Made by a program: the position numbers and the translations under genes
NCBI RefSeq assembly: GCF_030678915.1
Contig: NZ_JAUUTZ010000014.1
Coordinates: forward strand, 1 to 64,000
Direction of reading: 5' to 3'
From: Paracoccus wurundjeri
GTDB lineage: Bacteria > Pseudomonadota > Alphaproteobacteria > Rhodobacterales > Rhodobacteraceae
DNA length: 64,000 nucleotides
Notes under the pieces: model-generated
Databases searched by the model: none
What the model was told of the DNA's origin: nothing
The model's input: the letters and a program-made list of their open reading frames with translations, nothing else
Part shown: positions 53,031-62,283 of the stretch, piece after piece
Layout of the letters: each line of letters starts with the position of its first letter
Numbering within the stretch: the stretch's first letter is position 1

Positions 53031-53786
53031 CTAACGCACGCGACCGCTGCGGACATCCTCGATCGCGCGTTCGACCTGGGCAAGGCGGGCGGCGCGTGGC
53101 GGATGGCTGCCAAGCACGTGATTACCGGGATCGGGCAAGCGCTCGAAGAACCGCGCGCCGACCCTTGGATCATAACCGGCGTTCTGGGTGATGATCGCGC
53201 CCAGATAATCGGCCTGCAATTCCCAGTCTTTCGAGTAATAGCGCGACCCGACCGAGGCCCCGATCTGCTGTGCGGTCGTGATGATGGAATCGTCGCCGCC
53301 ATAAACCGAGGCAAGACTGCCCAGAATGACCGCCCCGGCGGTTGCGGCGCCGGCCTTGCGGTCAAGGTGATTCAGGATGTGGTGGCTGGCTTCGTGGCCG
53401 ACGACGAAGGCGATCTCGTCGGCATTATGCGTTGCGGCGATCAGGGAAAGCGTGAAACCGATGACCGGGCGGCCGGTATCGTCAAGGGTCTGGAACGCGT
53501 TCGGTTCAAGATTCGGGCGGTCATCGACGACGAACTGAAAATCACAATTGATCGGCTGGGTGCGGCGCTGGTGGCATTCCCGCTCGACCGCGGGTTCCAT
53601 GCGGCGCATGACGCTGACAAAGGTCCGGGCAGCGGATTCCGGCGTTCTGACCTGCGCGATTGTCTGTGTCTGCTGCGATTGAGGCGCGGGTTGCGGCTGG
53701 GTTGGAACGGGTTCGCAAGCCGTCAGAGCGGTAAACGCCGCCAAAGCCAATGCAACAATACCGAACTTGCCCGAACCTGCACGCAT
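53031..53786 (-). CDS. M48-family metalloprotease lipoprotein
   Basis: About 251 residues. The signal ends in a lipobox (FTALTACEP), so the protein is probably anchored to a membrane from the periplasm. The zinc motif is FVVGHEASHHILNH near residue 139 (HExxH type), and the third ligand is in DWELQADYLG near 196. This is the arrangement of M48 proteases such as BepA and LoiP, which help outer-membrane protein quality control. The ATG at 53786 was chosen because it has a GGACGGAAACGG site; a TTG-initiated longer form adds 8 residues. Confidence 0.85.
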   Translation of the reverse strand: MRAGSGKFGIVALALAAFTALTACEPVPTQPQPAPQSQQTQTIAQVRTPESAARTFVSVMRRMEPAVERECHQRRTQPINCDFQFVVDDRPNLEPNAFQTLDDTGRPVIGFTLSLIAATHNADEIAFVVGHEASHHILNHLDRKAGAATAGAVILGSLASVYGGDDSIITTAQQIGASVGSRYYSKDWELQADYLGAIITQNAGYDPRVGARFFERLPDPGNHVLGSHPPRAARLAQVERAIEDVRSGRVR

Positions 53787-53924
53787 TCCGTTTCCGTCCC
53801 ACAACCGCAAGGGTTTTCATCTTGATCGTTTCTCACATTATCCCGGCTTTGGGCCGGTGCAACCCCCGGCCCCTTGTCCGCCGGCAGATTTCACGCGACT
53901 GTGGCGTAAATCATGGAGGTCCGA

Positions 53925-54170
53925 ATGTTCACCATCGAACATGAATTCGACGCCACGGTCATCACGCTGATAGACGAAACCGGGCCGAATACCCGCCCGC
54001 TGAATGAGGATGTGGTGATCCAGACCTTTGACGACAGGGTTATCGTCGAACAGATGGACCCGGATGGCACTCAGGTCGCGCGGGTCATCTTTACGTTGCA
54101 TCAGCTTGCCGAGCTGCGCCTTGCCCTGAACCTGCCCGAGGGGAATTACAGAATCGAGAAAGAAGATTAG
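53925..54170 (+). CDS. Small conserved protein of unknown function
   Basis: An 81-residue acidic protein (FTIEHEFDATVITLIDETGP...). The predicted character is beta-rich with a C-terminal helix (LHQLAELRLALNLPEG). GGAGG at 53915-53919 supports the ATG at 53925 over the in-frame ATG at 53913. No domain is recognised; it looks like a conserved alphaproteobacterial orphan. Confidence 0.6.
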   Translation: MFTIEHEFDATVITLIDETGPNTRPLNEDVVIQTFDDRVIVEQMDPDGTQVARVIFTLHQLAELRLALNLPEGNYRIEKED

Positions 54171-54200
54171 CCGGTAAGCGACAGGGCTCGGCAGTCGATG

Positions 54201-54449
54201 CTAATCAAGCCGGAACAGCTTGTCTCGCGAACTCGCGCCGCGCAGTAATGTCAGGCGTGATTTCGCGACGCCCATGGATTTGGCAAGTAATTTCGCGACG
54301 GCGACATTCGCCTTGCCATCTTCAGGTGGCGCGGTCACATAAACGCGGATCACGCCAGCCTCGACGCTGATCGCATTGCGTCGCGCCCGCGGCGTGACGC
54401 GCAGGCGTAGCTCGGCCCCGTCGCGGGCAAGATGGCTGAGATCGGTCAT
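54201..54449 (-). CDS. DUF167 (YggU-like, UPF0235) protein
   Basis: An 82-residue protein with the full DUF167 pattern: LRLRVTPRARRNAI near residue 12, IRVYVTAPPEDGKANVAVAK near 29, and LLRGASSRDK near 68. The function is unknown, possibly nucleic-acid related. It is convergent with the preceding small gene and divergent from the nitroreductase gene. Confidence 0.92.
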   Translation of the reverse strand: MTDLSHLARDGAELRLRVTPRARRNAISVEAGVIRVYVTAPPEDGKANVAVAKLLAKSMGVAKSRLTLLRGASSRDKLFRLD

Positions 54450-54560
54450 GACGTCAGAATGCCGCGCCGATCATCCGCCCGCAATCCCCCGGGATATGCA
54501 AGCGCACTGGAAAAGCGCCGGATATCGCCTTATCTGTTCACCCGCCACAGGAGGAACTGC

Positions 54561-55133
54561 ATGGAATATCGCAACGACGCGGCACTGGAATTTCTGGCCA
54601 CCCGCCGCTCGCACCCGCCGAAACTGTTGCAAGGCCCCGCGCCGGACCGGGACGAGTTGCAGGAACTGCTGACACTGGCGGCCCGCGCGCCCGATCATGG
54701 CAAGCTGGAACCCTGGCGCTTCGTGATTCTTGGCCGCGGGATCCTCGATCGCTTGCAGCCGATCCTGAGGCAAGAGGTTCTTGCAGACGGGCAGGACGAG
54801 GCGGCGGCAGACAAGGCTGCCTCGGCATTCGCCTCGCCGGTGATCGTCGCGGTGATCTCATCGCCGGTCGACAGCGCCAAGATCCCGCAATGGGAGCAGG
54901 TCCTGTCTGCGGGGGCGGTCTGTCTGGGACTGGTGAACGCGGCGCTTGCCTCGGGTTGGGGGGCCGCATGGCTGACCGGTTTCGCGGCAATCAATCAGGA
55001 TTTCGCACGCAGCCATCTGGGGCTGAAGGAGGGCGAGAAAATCGCCGGGTTGGTACATATCGGCACGCGCGGCAATCCCCCGCCCGAGCGTCCCCGCCCC
55101 GATATCGCCGCCAAGACAAGCTGGCTGGAATGA
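54561..55133 (+). CDS. Nitroreductase family protein (YdjA-like)
   Basis: A 190-residue FMN-dependent oxidoreductase. LEFLATRRSHPPKLL near residue 9, LAARAPDHGKLEPWRFVIL near 42 (FMN phosphate and ring contacts) and GWGAAWLTGF near 137 match the YdjA subgroup. Its physiological acceptor is unknown. The ATG at 54561 follows a strong GGAGGAAC site. The stop overlaps the start of the EI24 gene (ATGA), so the two are translated together. Confidence 0.88.
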   Translation: MEYRNDAALEFLATRRSHPPKLLQGPAPDRDELQELLTLAARAPDHGKLEPWRFVILGRGILDRLQPILRQEVLADGQDEAAADKAASAFASPVIVAVISSPVDSAKIPQWEQVLSAGAVCLGLVNAALASGWGAAWLTGFAAINQDFARSHLGLKEGEKIAGLVHIGTRGNPPPERPRPDIAAKTSWLE

Positions 55134-55846
55134 TCGTCACCCGCGCCCTGTTCCGCGCCTGGGGCGACCTGTTGCGGCCACAGATCCTGTCGCTGGTGCT
55201 GATGGGGATCGCATTGACGATCCTGTTGTTCATCTTGCTGCAAGCCGGGACGTTCTGGCTGATCCGGCTGTTCACGCCCGGCAGTTTCAGCCTGCCATGG
55301 ATCGGCGTTGTCGATGTCGGCAGTGCATTGTCCTGGAGTTCCCTGGCGCTGTTTCCGCTGATGGGCTTCTTCCTGATGGCACCGGTGGCCGCCGGGTTCT
55401 GCGGCATCTTCGCCGAGCGGGTGTCGGAAGCGGTCGAGCAGATCCATTACCCGTCCGAAACCGGCCAGTCGCTGGATTTCATGGACGGGCTGCTTGAATC
55501 GCTTGCCCTGATGGCGGCGGTTATCGGCGTGGCGATCCTGTCGCTGCTTCTGACGCCGTTTCTGGGGCCGCTTGCGCCGATCCTGTTTTACGGCGCGAAT
55601 GGCTGGCTGCTTGGGCGGGAATTCTTCCAGATGGCGGCGCGAAGGCATCTGCGGGCAGCGCAGGCCACCAGCCTGCGCAAAAGCAACGGGGTAACGATCA
55701 CGATCGCGGGCGCCATGATTGCCGTGTTGCTGACGGTGCCATTGCTGAATATCGCCGCGCCGTTACTTGCATCGGCGGCCTTCACGCATCTGTTCCACCT
55801 TATCCGCGGAAAAGCCGGTCGAAATTCGCCAGTTCCTCGCGGCTGA
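55130..55846 (+). CDS. EI24 domain (CysZ-like) membrane protein
   Basis: A 238-residue protein with four main hydrophobic regions (SLVLMGIALTILLFILLQAG, FPLMGFFLMAPVAAGFCG, LMAAVIGVAILSLLLTPFLG and TIAGAMIAVLLTVPLLNIAA). It also has the EI24 pattern FYGANGWLLGREFFQMAARR near residue 163. CysZ relatives import sulfate, but many EI24 proteins are uncharacterised. The ATG at 55130 lies on the nitroreductase stop. Its last 47 bases overlap the convergent DUF1467 gene. Confidence 0.85.
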   Translation: MIVTRALFRAWGDLLRPQILSLVLMGIALTILLFILLQAGTFWLIRLFTPGSFSLPWIGVVDVGSALSWSSLALFPLMGFFLMAPVAAGFCGIFAERVSEAVEQIHYPSETGQSLDFMDGLLESLALMAAVIGVAILSLLLTPFLGPLAPILFYGANGWLLGREFFQMAARRHLRAAQATSLRKSNGVTITIAGAMIAVLLTVPLLNIAAPLLASAAFTHLFHLIRGKAGRNSPVPRG

Positions 55847-56072
55847 CGATTCCGCTCAGGATCACCCATGCGATCAGGGCCCAGATCAGGGTCGTGATCA
55901 CCGTGGTCAGGATCACGATCCGCCTGACCTTCAGATCGGCAGGCGCGCCCGCCGGAGTGCCCGGCACCACCTCGCCGGCATCGGCCTGTGACTTCTGGCC
56001 GATCATGGCCACGATGAACAATGTCAGAAACCACAGCACTGCATAAAGAACGATTCCACCCGTCAGATTCAT
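55800..56072 (-). CDS. DUF1467 family membrane protein
   Basis: A 90-residue protein with two helices (GGIVLYAVLWFLTLFIVAMI near residue 5 and RIVILTTVITTLIWALIAWV near residue 51) joined by a Gly/Pro/Ala loop, the DUF1467 layout. Its function is unknown. It follows methylmalonyl-CoA epimerase with a one-base overlap, a pairing I recall from Rhodobacteraceae. The 3' end overlaps the EI24 gene on the other strand. Confidence 0.88.
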   Translation of the reverse strand: MNLTGGIVLYAVLWFLTLFIVAMIGQKSQADAGEVVPGTPAGAPADLKVRRIVILTTVITTLIWALIAWVILSGIVSREELANFDRLFRG

Positions 56073-56476
56073 CAGCTCTGCTCCAACTCGATCAGGCAGC
56101 CGTTGAAATCCTTGGGATGCAGGAACAGCACAGGCTTGCCATGCGCGCCGATCTTCGGCTCGCCATTGCCCAGAACCCGCGCGCCTTCGGCCTTCAGCCT
56201 GTCGCGTGCGGCAAGAATATCCGCTACCTCATAGCACATGTGATGGATGCCGCCTGCCGGGTTCTTTTCAAGAAATCCCCTGATCGGGCTGTCCTGACCA
56301 AGCGGATACAGCAATTCGATCTTGGTGTTGGGCAATTCGATAAACACCACGGTCACACCGTGATCCGGCTCGTCCTGAGCGGGGCCCACGGTCGCGCCAA
56401 GGGTGTTCCGGTACTGCTCGGCCGCCGCCTGAAGATCAGGAACGGCAATGGCGACGTGATTCAGACGTCCGATCAT
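56072..56476 (-). CDS. mce: Methylmalonyl-CoA epimerase
   Basis: A 134-residue glyoxalase-fold enzyme. Metal ligands are His in LNHVAIAVPDL near residue 7, Glu in TKIELLYPLG near 55, His in GGIHHMCYEV near 79, and Glu in GCLIELEQ at the end. It interconverts the (R) and (S) forms of methylmalonyl-CoA in propionate and ethylmalonyl-CoA pathway metabolism, together with the mutase served by MeaB (12055-13038). The length is normal. Confidence 0.93.
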   Translation of the reverse strand: MIGRLNHVAIAVPDLQAAAEQYRNTLGATVGPAQDEPDHGVTVVFIELPNTKIELLYPLGQDSPIRGFLEKNPAGGIHHMCYEVADILAARDRLKAEGARVLGNGEPKIGAHGKPVLFLHPKDFNGCLIELEQS

Positions 56477-56606
56477 GGCAACCTCCGTTTCCCGACGCTT
56501 CTAGTGCCTGTTCGGCCCGAACGAAAGCAAAACCCTGCGTGATTAACCCAGCTTTAGGGATACGCCGGCAAGATGACCGGGTAACCAGGATTCGGGAGAT
56601 TGAACC

Positions 56607-57380
56607 ATGCGGTCGGAATTTGCGGAGAAGCCGGCGACATTCGTGCCATTTCATATCGCGACACGATCAGGAGGCCCGCTTGCCGGGCTGACCGTTCTTG
56701 TGGTCGAAGCTTCAAAGTTTTCCAGTGAAACCTTGCGATTGTTATGCTTGTCTTCGGGCGCACGCGTTCGGCAGGCAAATGGCGTTACCGCGGCCATGCG
56801 TCACCTGCGGGCCTATCGTCCCGACATCGTTATAACGGAAATGTGTCTGCCCGACGGGGAAGGCGCGTCGCTGATAACAAATCTCGACAAAATGAACCCT
56901 CGTCTTTCGATGATTCTCGGCATGTCGGCACAGGCAGACGATCGAGCAAAGGCGATCCAGGCGGGTGCCGATGGGTTCATCTTGAAACCGTTTGAAAGCG
57001 TTGCGATCTTTCAGCATGCGATCAAATCGGCTTTGCCGCCGGAATTGCAGCAATGGAAACCGGCACGCGTTTCGGATGAGCAGATCGCCGCGGATGGCCT
57101 GATGCTGATGCAGGACATGGCGCATGGTCTGGCTTTGCTGGCCAATGCCTGCGAACCTCGGGCGATCGGTTATGCCGCGACCTTTATCACCGGTGTCGCC
57201 GCCGTGGCCGACGATACAGAATTGCACGACAGCGCCACAGCGTTAATGGTGAAAATCAGATCCGGTAAACATGATCTGAATGATATCGCGCCTGTTCAGG
57301 CAATGCTGCAACAACGGCTGGATGCAGGAAGCGCAACAATTCCGCCCCAGCAACTGGCATTGGGCGGGCAGTTGCATTAA
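56607..57380 (+). CDS. Response-regulator-like protein with degenerate receiver domain
   Basis: A 257-residue protein. A receiver fold covers about residues 28-145. The usual acidic pair is VVEA (Glu34, Ala35), and the phosphorylation position in DIVITEMCLPDGEG is Glu78 instead of Asp. The switch Ser107 (LGMSAQ) and Lys127 (ILKPF) are kept. The C-terminal 110 residues are helical with no DNA-binding or enzymatic motif that I recognise. This could be a permanently 'on-like' or phosphorylation-independent adaptor. No kinase gene is adjacent. Confidence 0.75.
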   Translation: MRSEFAEKPATFVPFHIATRSGGPLAGLTVLVVEASKFSSETLRLLCLSSGARVRQANGVTAAMRHLRAYRPDIVITEMCLPDGEGASLITNLDKMNPRLSMILGMSAQADDRAKAIQAGADGFILKPFESVAIFQHAIKSALPPELQQWKPARVSDEQIAADGLMLMQDMAHGLALLANACEPRAIGYAATFITGVAAVADDTELHDSATALMVKIRSGKHDLNDIAPVQAMLQQRLDAGSATIPPQQLALGGQLH

Positions 57381-57394
57381 CCGCCCCGCCCGCG

Positions 57395-59170
57395 TCACTC
57401 TTTCGGCAGAACGCGCAGCCGCAATTCACGCAACTGCTCGTTCGTCGGCTCGGAGGGGGCGCCCATCATCAAATCCTCGGCCCGCTGGTTCATCGGGAAC
57501 ATGATCACCTCGCGGATATTCTGCTCATCCGCCAGCAGCATTACGATCCGGTCGATCCCGGCAGCACAGCCGCCATGCGGAGGCGCGCCATAACGGAACG
57601 CCTTGACCATGCCGCCGAAACGTTTCTCGACCTCGGCGGCCGGATAGCCCGCCAGTTCGAACGCCTTGAACATGATTTCCGGCTTGTGGTTGCGGATCGC
57701 GCCGGAAATCAGCTCGTAACCATTGCAGGCAAGGTCGTATTGATAGCCCTTCACGGCCAGCGGATCGCCGTTCAACGCCTCGATCCCGCCTTGCGGCATC
57801 GAGAAGGGATTATGGCTGAAATCGATCCTGCCCTCGTCATCCTTCTCATACATCGGGAAATCGACGATCCAGGCGAATTTGAACTGTTTCTCGTCGGTCA
57901 GCCCCAGTTCGCGCCCGATCTCGTTTCTTGCGCGGCCTGCGACAGCTTCGAAGCTTTCCGGCTTGCCGCCAAGGAAAAAGGCCGCGTCGCCTTCACCCAA
58001 CCCAAGCTGCCGACGGATCGCCTCGGTGCGTTCAGGGCCGATATTCTTGGCGATCGGGCCTGCCGCCTCGGTCTGCCCGTCCTCACCCTTGCGCCAGAAG
58101 ATATAGCCCATGCCGGGCAGTCCCTGCTGCTGCGCGAACGCATTCATCCGGTCGGCGAATTTGCGGCTGCCGCCGGTCGGGGCGGGAATGGCGCGGATCT
58201 CTGTCCCTTCCTGCTCAAGCAGTTTGGCGAAGATCGCAAAGCCCGAGCCACGAAAATGCTCGCTGACCACCTGCATCTCGATCGGGTTGCGCAGATCGGG
58301 CTTGTCGCTGCCATATTTCAGCATCGCCTCGGCAAAGGGGATACGCGGCCAGTCGGTATCGACGCGGCGGCCACCGCCGAATTCCTCGAACAGGCCCTGA
58401 ATAACGGGCTGGATCGCAGCAAAGACATCCTCTTGCTCGACAAAGGACATTTCAAGGTCGAGCTGATAGAAATCGGTGGGACTGCGGTCGGCGCGGGGAT
58501 CCTCATCGCGGAAGCATGGGGCGATCTGGAAATAGCGGTCAAAGCCCGCCACCATGATCAGCTGTTTGAACTGCTGCGGCGCCTGCGGCAGCGCATAGAA
58601 CTTGCCCGGATGCAACCGGGACGGCACCAGAAAGTCGCGCGCGCCCTCGGGGCTGGATGCGGTGATGATCGGGGTCTGGAACTCGGTAAAGTCCTGATCC
58701 CACATGCGGTTGCGCAGGCTGCGAACCACATGGCTGCGCAGCATGATGTTGTTATGCAGGCTTTCGCGGCGCAGGTCGAGGAAGCGGTAAGCCAGCCGGG
58801 TTTCCTCGGGGTAATCCTGATCGCCGAAGACCGGCAGGGGCAGTTCGTCGGCGGGGCCGAGAACCTCCAGCCCGGTGGCGTAGACCTCGATCTCGCCGGT
58901 CGGCAGTTTGGGATTGATCAGCGAAGGATCGCGCGGCTTGACCCGGCCGTCGATACGGATCACGGTTTCCGCCCTGAGCTTTTCCATCTCGGCAAAGGCG
59001 GCGCTGTCGCTGTCGGCCAGCACCTGCGTCATGCCGTAATGATCGCGCAGATCGACGAACAGCACGCCTCCGTGATCGCGCACCCGATGAACCCAGCCCG
59101 ACAGGCGGACGGTCTCTCCGGCATTGGCGGCAGTCAGTTCGGCGCAGGTATGGCTGCGATAGGCGTGCAT
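57395..59170 (-). CDS. aspS: Aspartyl-tRNA synthetase
   Basis: A 591-residue class II synthetase of the bacterial type. The OB-fold anticodon domain has [20 protein letters not shown] near residue 21. Catalytic motif 2 is [20 protein letters not shown] near 218. The GAD insertion domain (about 290-420) and motif 3, [18 protein letters not shown] near 532, follow. It charges tRNA-Asp in the cytoplasm. Whether it also charges tRNA-Asn cannot be told here. It is followed on the same strand by a CPBP protease gene on the far side of its own start, with no operon link. Confidence 0.96.
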   Translation of the reverse strand: MHAYRSHTCAELTAANAGETVRLSGWVHRVRDHGGVLFVDLRDHYGMTQVLADSDSAAFAEMEKLRAETVIRIDGRVKPRDPSLINPKLPTGEIEVYATGLEVLGPADELPLPVFGDQDYPEETRLAYRFLDLRRESLHNNIMLRSHVVRSLRNRMWDQDFTEFQTPIITASSPEGARDFLVPSRLHPGKFYALPQAPQQFKQLIMVAGFDRYFQIAPCFRDEDPRADRSPTDFYQLDLEMSFVEQEDVFAAIQPVIQGLFEEFGGGRRVDTDWPRIPFAEAMLKYGSDKPDLRNPIEMQVVSEHFRGSGFAIFAKLLEQEGTEIRAIPAPTGGSRKFADRMNAFAQQQGLPGMGYIFWRKGEDGQTEAAGPIAKNIGPERTEAIRRQLGLGEGDAAFFLGGKPESFEAVAGRARNEIGRELGLTDEKQFKFAWIVDFPMYEKDDEGRIDFSHNPFSMPQGGIEALNGDPLAVKGYQYDLACNGYELISGAIRNHKPEIMFKAFELAGYPAAEVEKRFGGMVKAFRYGAPPHGGCAAGIDRIVMLLADEQNIREVIMFPMNQRAEDLMMGAPSEPTNEQLRELRLRVLPKE

Positions 59171-59232
59171 GATCGATCCTCGGGTTTCTTCAGCACCCGC
59201 ATGAACCTTTTGACGGGACGGAAGTCAACAGG

Positions 59233-59904
59233 TCAGAAGGGCCGGACCACGTTCCCGGACCAGAAATAATAGCCCATCCCGACGGCAAACAGCATATTTC
59301 CTGCGAAAGCGTGCAAAAGCCATGCCGAAGGAAAGCCACGCTCCAGATATCCGCGGGCGAAGATCACGCCGCCGACAAAGGTCATTATGGCCACGATCCA
59401 TGACCAGTACATCAGATGGGCAAAGGAAAACACCGCCGCATTGATGGCGATCCGGGCATTTCCCGGCGGCAGCAACGACCCGTAGCGGTAAAAGAACAAC
59501 ACCCGGAAGATCAGCTCCTGCGGCAACGCCGACAGCAACGGATAAAGCGCCCAGATCAGTGCAAGAAAACGTAACCGGGCGGGACTAAGCGGAATCACGT
59601 AATCCGGTTGAGTTAACACCATGATCGCCCAGCCCAGAAAGCCCACCCCGATAGTGAAGGCTAACAGGAACGCCCAATGCACCCTGCTCCACCCGCGGAT
59701 AAGCGAACGCCACTCGAACCCCCCGGTCCGCCAAAGCAGCATCAGCCCCGCCAGCGTAAAAACGAACAGTGCGGAAAACATCATCCCCGGCGGCAGGAAT
59801 AGCGCAATAGCCAGCGGCGCCCCGAAATAGAGCGCCGCGAACTCGATCGCCAGCCATCTGCGCGGTCTTACCGCGTCAGGCGTGTCTGCAACCATCTGGA
59901 CCAA
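59233..59904 (-). CDS. CPBP-family intramembrane metalloprotease
   Basis: A 223-residue protein with about six to seven helices. The CPBP/Abi motifs are present: LPQELIFRVLFF near residue 125 (Glu and Arg), FSFAHLMYWS near 157 (His), and LLHAFAGNMLFA near 193 (His and Asn). Relatives cleave prenyl-modified or other membrane peptides. The start at 59904 overlaps the end of the GH25 gene by 37 bases; MVADTPD at 59895 is an alternative. Confidence 0.85.
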   Translation of the reverse strand: MVQMVADTPDAVRPRRWLAIEFAALYFGAPLAIALFLPPGMMFSALFVFTLAGLMLLWRTGGFEWRSLIRGWSRVHWAFLLAFTIGVGFLGWAIMVLTQPDYVIPLSPARLRFLALIWALYPLLSALPQELIFRVLFFYRYGSLLPPGNARIAINAAVFSFAHLMYWSWIVAIMTFVGGVIFARGYLERGFPSAWLLHAFAGNMLFAVGMGYYFWSGNVVRPF

Positions 59905-60653
59905 TCCGCACGAGAGCCAGCAAAGGCGTTAAGATCCACATTTCCACTGATGCCCGGAACGATTCCCGTGCCGGTATATTGCCAGAATGCCCAGCGTTCT
60001 CCGGGATAAACGCGCCGCGGGTGGCCAGCCACCGAGCGCAGCCAGAACTCGGCCCGCAGATCGCCAAGATCATTGTCATGATAGAAATCCACAGTCGTAT
60101 AGACGACCGGACGCTGTCCGTAATGGCGGCCGACGATATCAAGGAAGACATTCGCCTCGCGTTTGACGACCGCTGGCGAAGGACGGCCCGGACAGGTTTT
60201 GGAATGCGTCCATTCGATATCCAGCACCGGCGGCAGCGAGCCGCGTTCGCGTGGCACATTCCGGATGAACCATGCCGCCTGTTCCGCACCCGAACGGCAG
60301 AAATAATAGTAATGATAGGCGCCGCGCGGAATCCGGGCCCCTGCGGCCTCGCGCCAGTACCGGTTGAAGTTCGGATCAAGATGGTCGCCGCCTTCGGTCG
60401 ATTTGATATAGGCGAAGCTGATCCCCGAGCCCCGGACCCGGCCCCAGTCGATATCGCCCTGCCAACGCGAAATATCGATGCCATGCACCTGATGACCATA
60501 TGGATGCGCGCCTCCCCAGTCATGCGGCGCCGAATCGCCAAGCTGCGGATAGGCGCCCGGCCCCGGTGCCCCGATATCCCGGCCCGGTCCGCCGCCGCAC
60601 GCAACCGCAACGACCAGCACCAAGCCAAGAAGGAGCTTGTTCATTAATCCCAT
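59868..60653 (-). CDS. GH25 lysozyme-like lipoprotein
   Basis: A 261-residue secreted protein. The signal ends LVVAVACGGG, so Cys may be lipidated. The GH25 domain starts near residue 57 (HGIDISRWQGDIDW, catalytic Asp). FAYIKSTEGG, AYHYYYF and PPVLDIEW (catalytic Asp and Glu near 143) follow, then WAFWQYTGTG near 220. The family cuts the glycan chains of peptidoglycan. The gene overlaps the CPBP protease gene and is preceded by an 8-bp palindrome. GAGGGCAG supports the ATG at 60653. Confidence 0.9.
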   Translation of the reverse strand: MGLMNKLLLGLVLVVAVACGGGPGRDIGAPGPGAYPQLGDSAPHDWGGAHPYGHQVHGIDISRWQGDIDWGRVRGSGISFAYIKSTEGGDHLDPNFNRYWREAAGARIPRGAYHYYYFCRSGAEQAAWFIRNVPRERGSLPPVLDIEWTHSKTCPGRPSPAVVKREANVFLDIVGRHYGQRPVVYTTVDFYHDNDLGDLRAEFWLRSVAGHPRRVYPGERWAFWQYTGTGIVPGISGNVDLNAFAGSRADWSRWLQTRLTR

Positions 60654-60741
60654 GACTGCCCTCGAATACTGCCTGTGTTATTGTTTAGTTCTGACGACTG
60701 CTTTCCCTTCTTATCGCAAACTCGTGCAGTAAAGTCACTGT

Positions 60742-60758
60742 ATCGTGACAGTCACGAT
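60742..60758. promoter_or_regulatory. Inverted repeat upstream of the GH25 gene
   Basis: ATCGTGAC-A-GTCACGAT is a perfect 8+8 palindrome about 90 bases before the GH25 start and 4 bases from the end of the D-lactate dehydrogenase-type gene. It could be an operator or a poor terminator; no T-tract follows on either strand. Confidence 0.45.
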
Positions 60759-60762
60759 CACG

Positions 60763-62148
60763 TCAGGCACGATCAGGAACCAGCTTGCCCGGATTAAGGA
60801 TATTGCCGGGATCCAGCACCTGTTTGATAACCCCCATGACCTGCCAGCCCTCACCATGTTCGGCTGCCATCAGCGAGCGCTTCCCGATCCCGATCCCATG
60901 CTCGCCCGTGATCGTGCCGCCAACCTCAAGCGCACGCTCGGCCATGCGGGTCGCGATGTGTTTGGCGGCAGCAATTTCGGCCTCATTTCCCGGCTCGACC
61001 AGAATCTGCGAATGAAAATTTCCGTCTCCGACATGCCCGACGATCGGGCCGATCAGCCCCGCCTCGCGGATATCCGCAGCGGCAGCGGCGACGGCAGCGG
61101 GCAGATGCGACATCGGCACGCAGACATCGGTGACGACACCGGTCGAGCCGGGACGCAAGGTCAGGCAGGCGTGATAGGCACCGTGCCGCATCCGCCACAG
61201 CCGGTTGCGATCTTCGGGCGTGGTGGCCCAGTCGAAGCCCTTCGCACCGCAGTCGCGGGCAATATCGCCGAATCGCCCGGTATCCTCGCGCACCGTGCCG
61301 GGAGAGCCGTGAAACTCTACCATCAGATGCGGTGTGCCGGGCAGATCGAGGCCGGAATACTGCCTGAAGGCACGCGCCGCGACCTCATCGACGAATTCGA
61401 TCCGGGCCATGGGAATACCGGATTGAATCGTCGCGGTGACGCATTCCACGGCCTGTTCAAGCGTGTCGAATGCGCAAATCGCCGCCGCGACCTCTTCGGG
61501 TTGACCATGCAGGCGCAGGGTCAGCTCGGTGATGATCCCCAAAGTGCCCTCGGATCCCACGAACAGGCCGGTCAGGTCATAACCGGAACTGGATTTCGCC
61601 GCCCTTGTGCCGGTGCGGATGATCCGCCCATCGGCCAGCACGACCTCAAGCGCCAGCACATTATCGCGCATGGTTCCGTATCGCACCGCCGTCGTCCCGC
61701 TGCACCGCGTCGCCGCCATGCCGCCAAGGCTGGCATTCGCGCCGGGATCGACCGGAAAGAACAGCCCGGTTGCCCGCAACTCGGTATTCAACGCCTCGCG
61801 GGTCATGCCCGGCTGAACACTTGCCTGCATATCCTCGGCCCGGACCTCGATCAGCTTGTCCATCCGGGACAGATCGACCGTCACGCCGCCCTGGGTGGCC
61901 AGGGCGTGCCCTTCCAGTGACGTGCCCGTCCCCCATGGAATCACCGGCACACCCGCATTCCCGCAGGCCCTGACGATCGCCGCGACCTCCTCGGCTGTTT
62001 CGGGCCAGACCACCGCATCGGGTGGTGGTGCACGGTGGAAACTCTCGGAAGCGGCATGGTGATCGCGATCGGCCGCAGCCCGCGACAGGCGCGAACCCAG
62101 CAGCGTTTCAAGGTTCGACAAGAGTTCCGTCGGCAATGTCATCGGCAA
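60763..62148 (-). CDS. FAD-binding oxidase, D-lactate dehydrogenase (cytochrome)/GlcD type
   Basis: A 461-residue flavoprotein of the VAO family. FAD-binding segments are VIPWGTGTSLEGHALATQGG near residue 68, DPGANASLGGMAATRCSGT near 133, and SSSGYDLTGLFVGSEGTLGI near 185. The C-terminal FAD-oxidase domain has VGHVGDGNFHSQIL near 369 and GEHGIGIGKR near 413. Members oxidise D-lactate, glycolate or other 2-hydroxyacids and pass electrons to cytochrome c or quinone. The exact substrate is inferred from resemblance only. Confidence 0.85.
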   Translation of the reverse strand: MPMTLPTELLSNLETLLGSRLSRAAADRDHHAASESFHRAPPPDAVVWPETAEEVAAIVRACGNAGVPVIPWGTGTSLEGHALATQGGVTVDLSRMDKLIEVRAEDMQASVQPGMTREALNTELRATGLFFPVDPGANASLGGMAATRCSGTTAVRYGTMRDNVLALEVVLADGRIIRTGTRAAKSSSGYDLTGLFVGSEGTLGIITELTLRLHGQPEEVAAAICAFDTLEQAVECVTATIQSGIPMARIEFVDEVAARAFRQYSGLDLPGTPHLMVEFHGSPGTVREDTGRFGDIARDCGAKGFDWATTPEDRNRLWRMRHGAYHACLTLRPGSTGVVTDVCVPMSHLPAAVAAAAADIREAGLIGPIVGHVGDGNFHSQILVEPGNEAEIAAAKHIATRMAERALEVGGTITGEHGIGIGKRSLMAAEHGEGWQVMGVIKQVLDPGNILNPGKLVPDRA

Positions 62149-62283
62149 TCCTCCGCTTGCTGGCAGCAGACTAGCCTTGCATTGAAACTTGGCAAACCCC
62201 CATTCGTTCTGTCATCTATCAGTCACGGAATTGCCATAGCTTGGCGCCCGCGACCGCAAACGCAACCGCAGGATAACGTCCAG

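Noticed and set aside
57575..59269. 564-residue plus-strand open frame opposite aspS
   Set aside because: aspS has all class II synthetase motifs on the minus strand.
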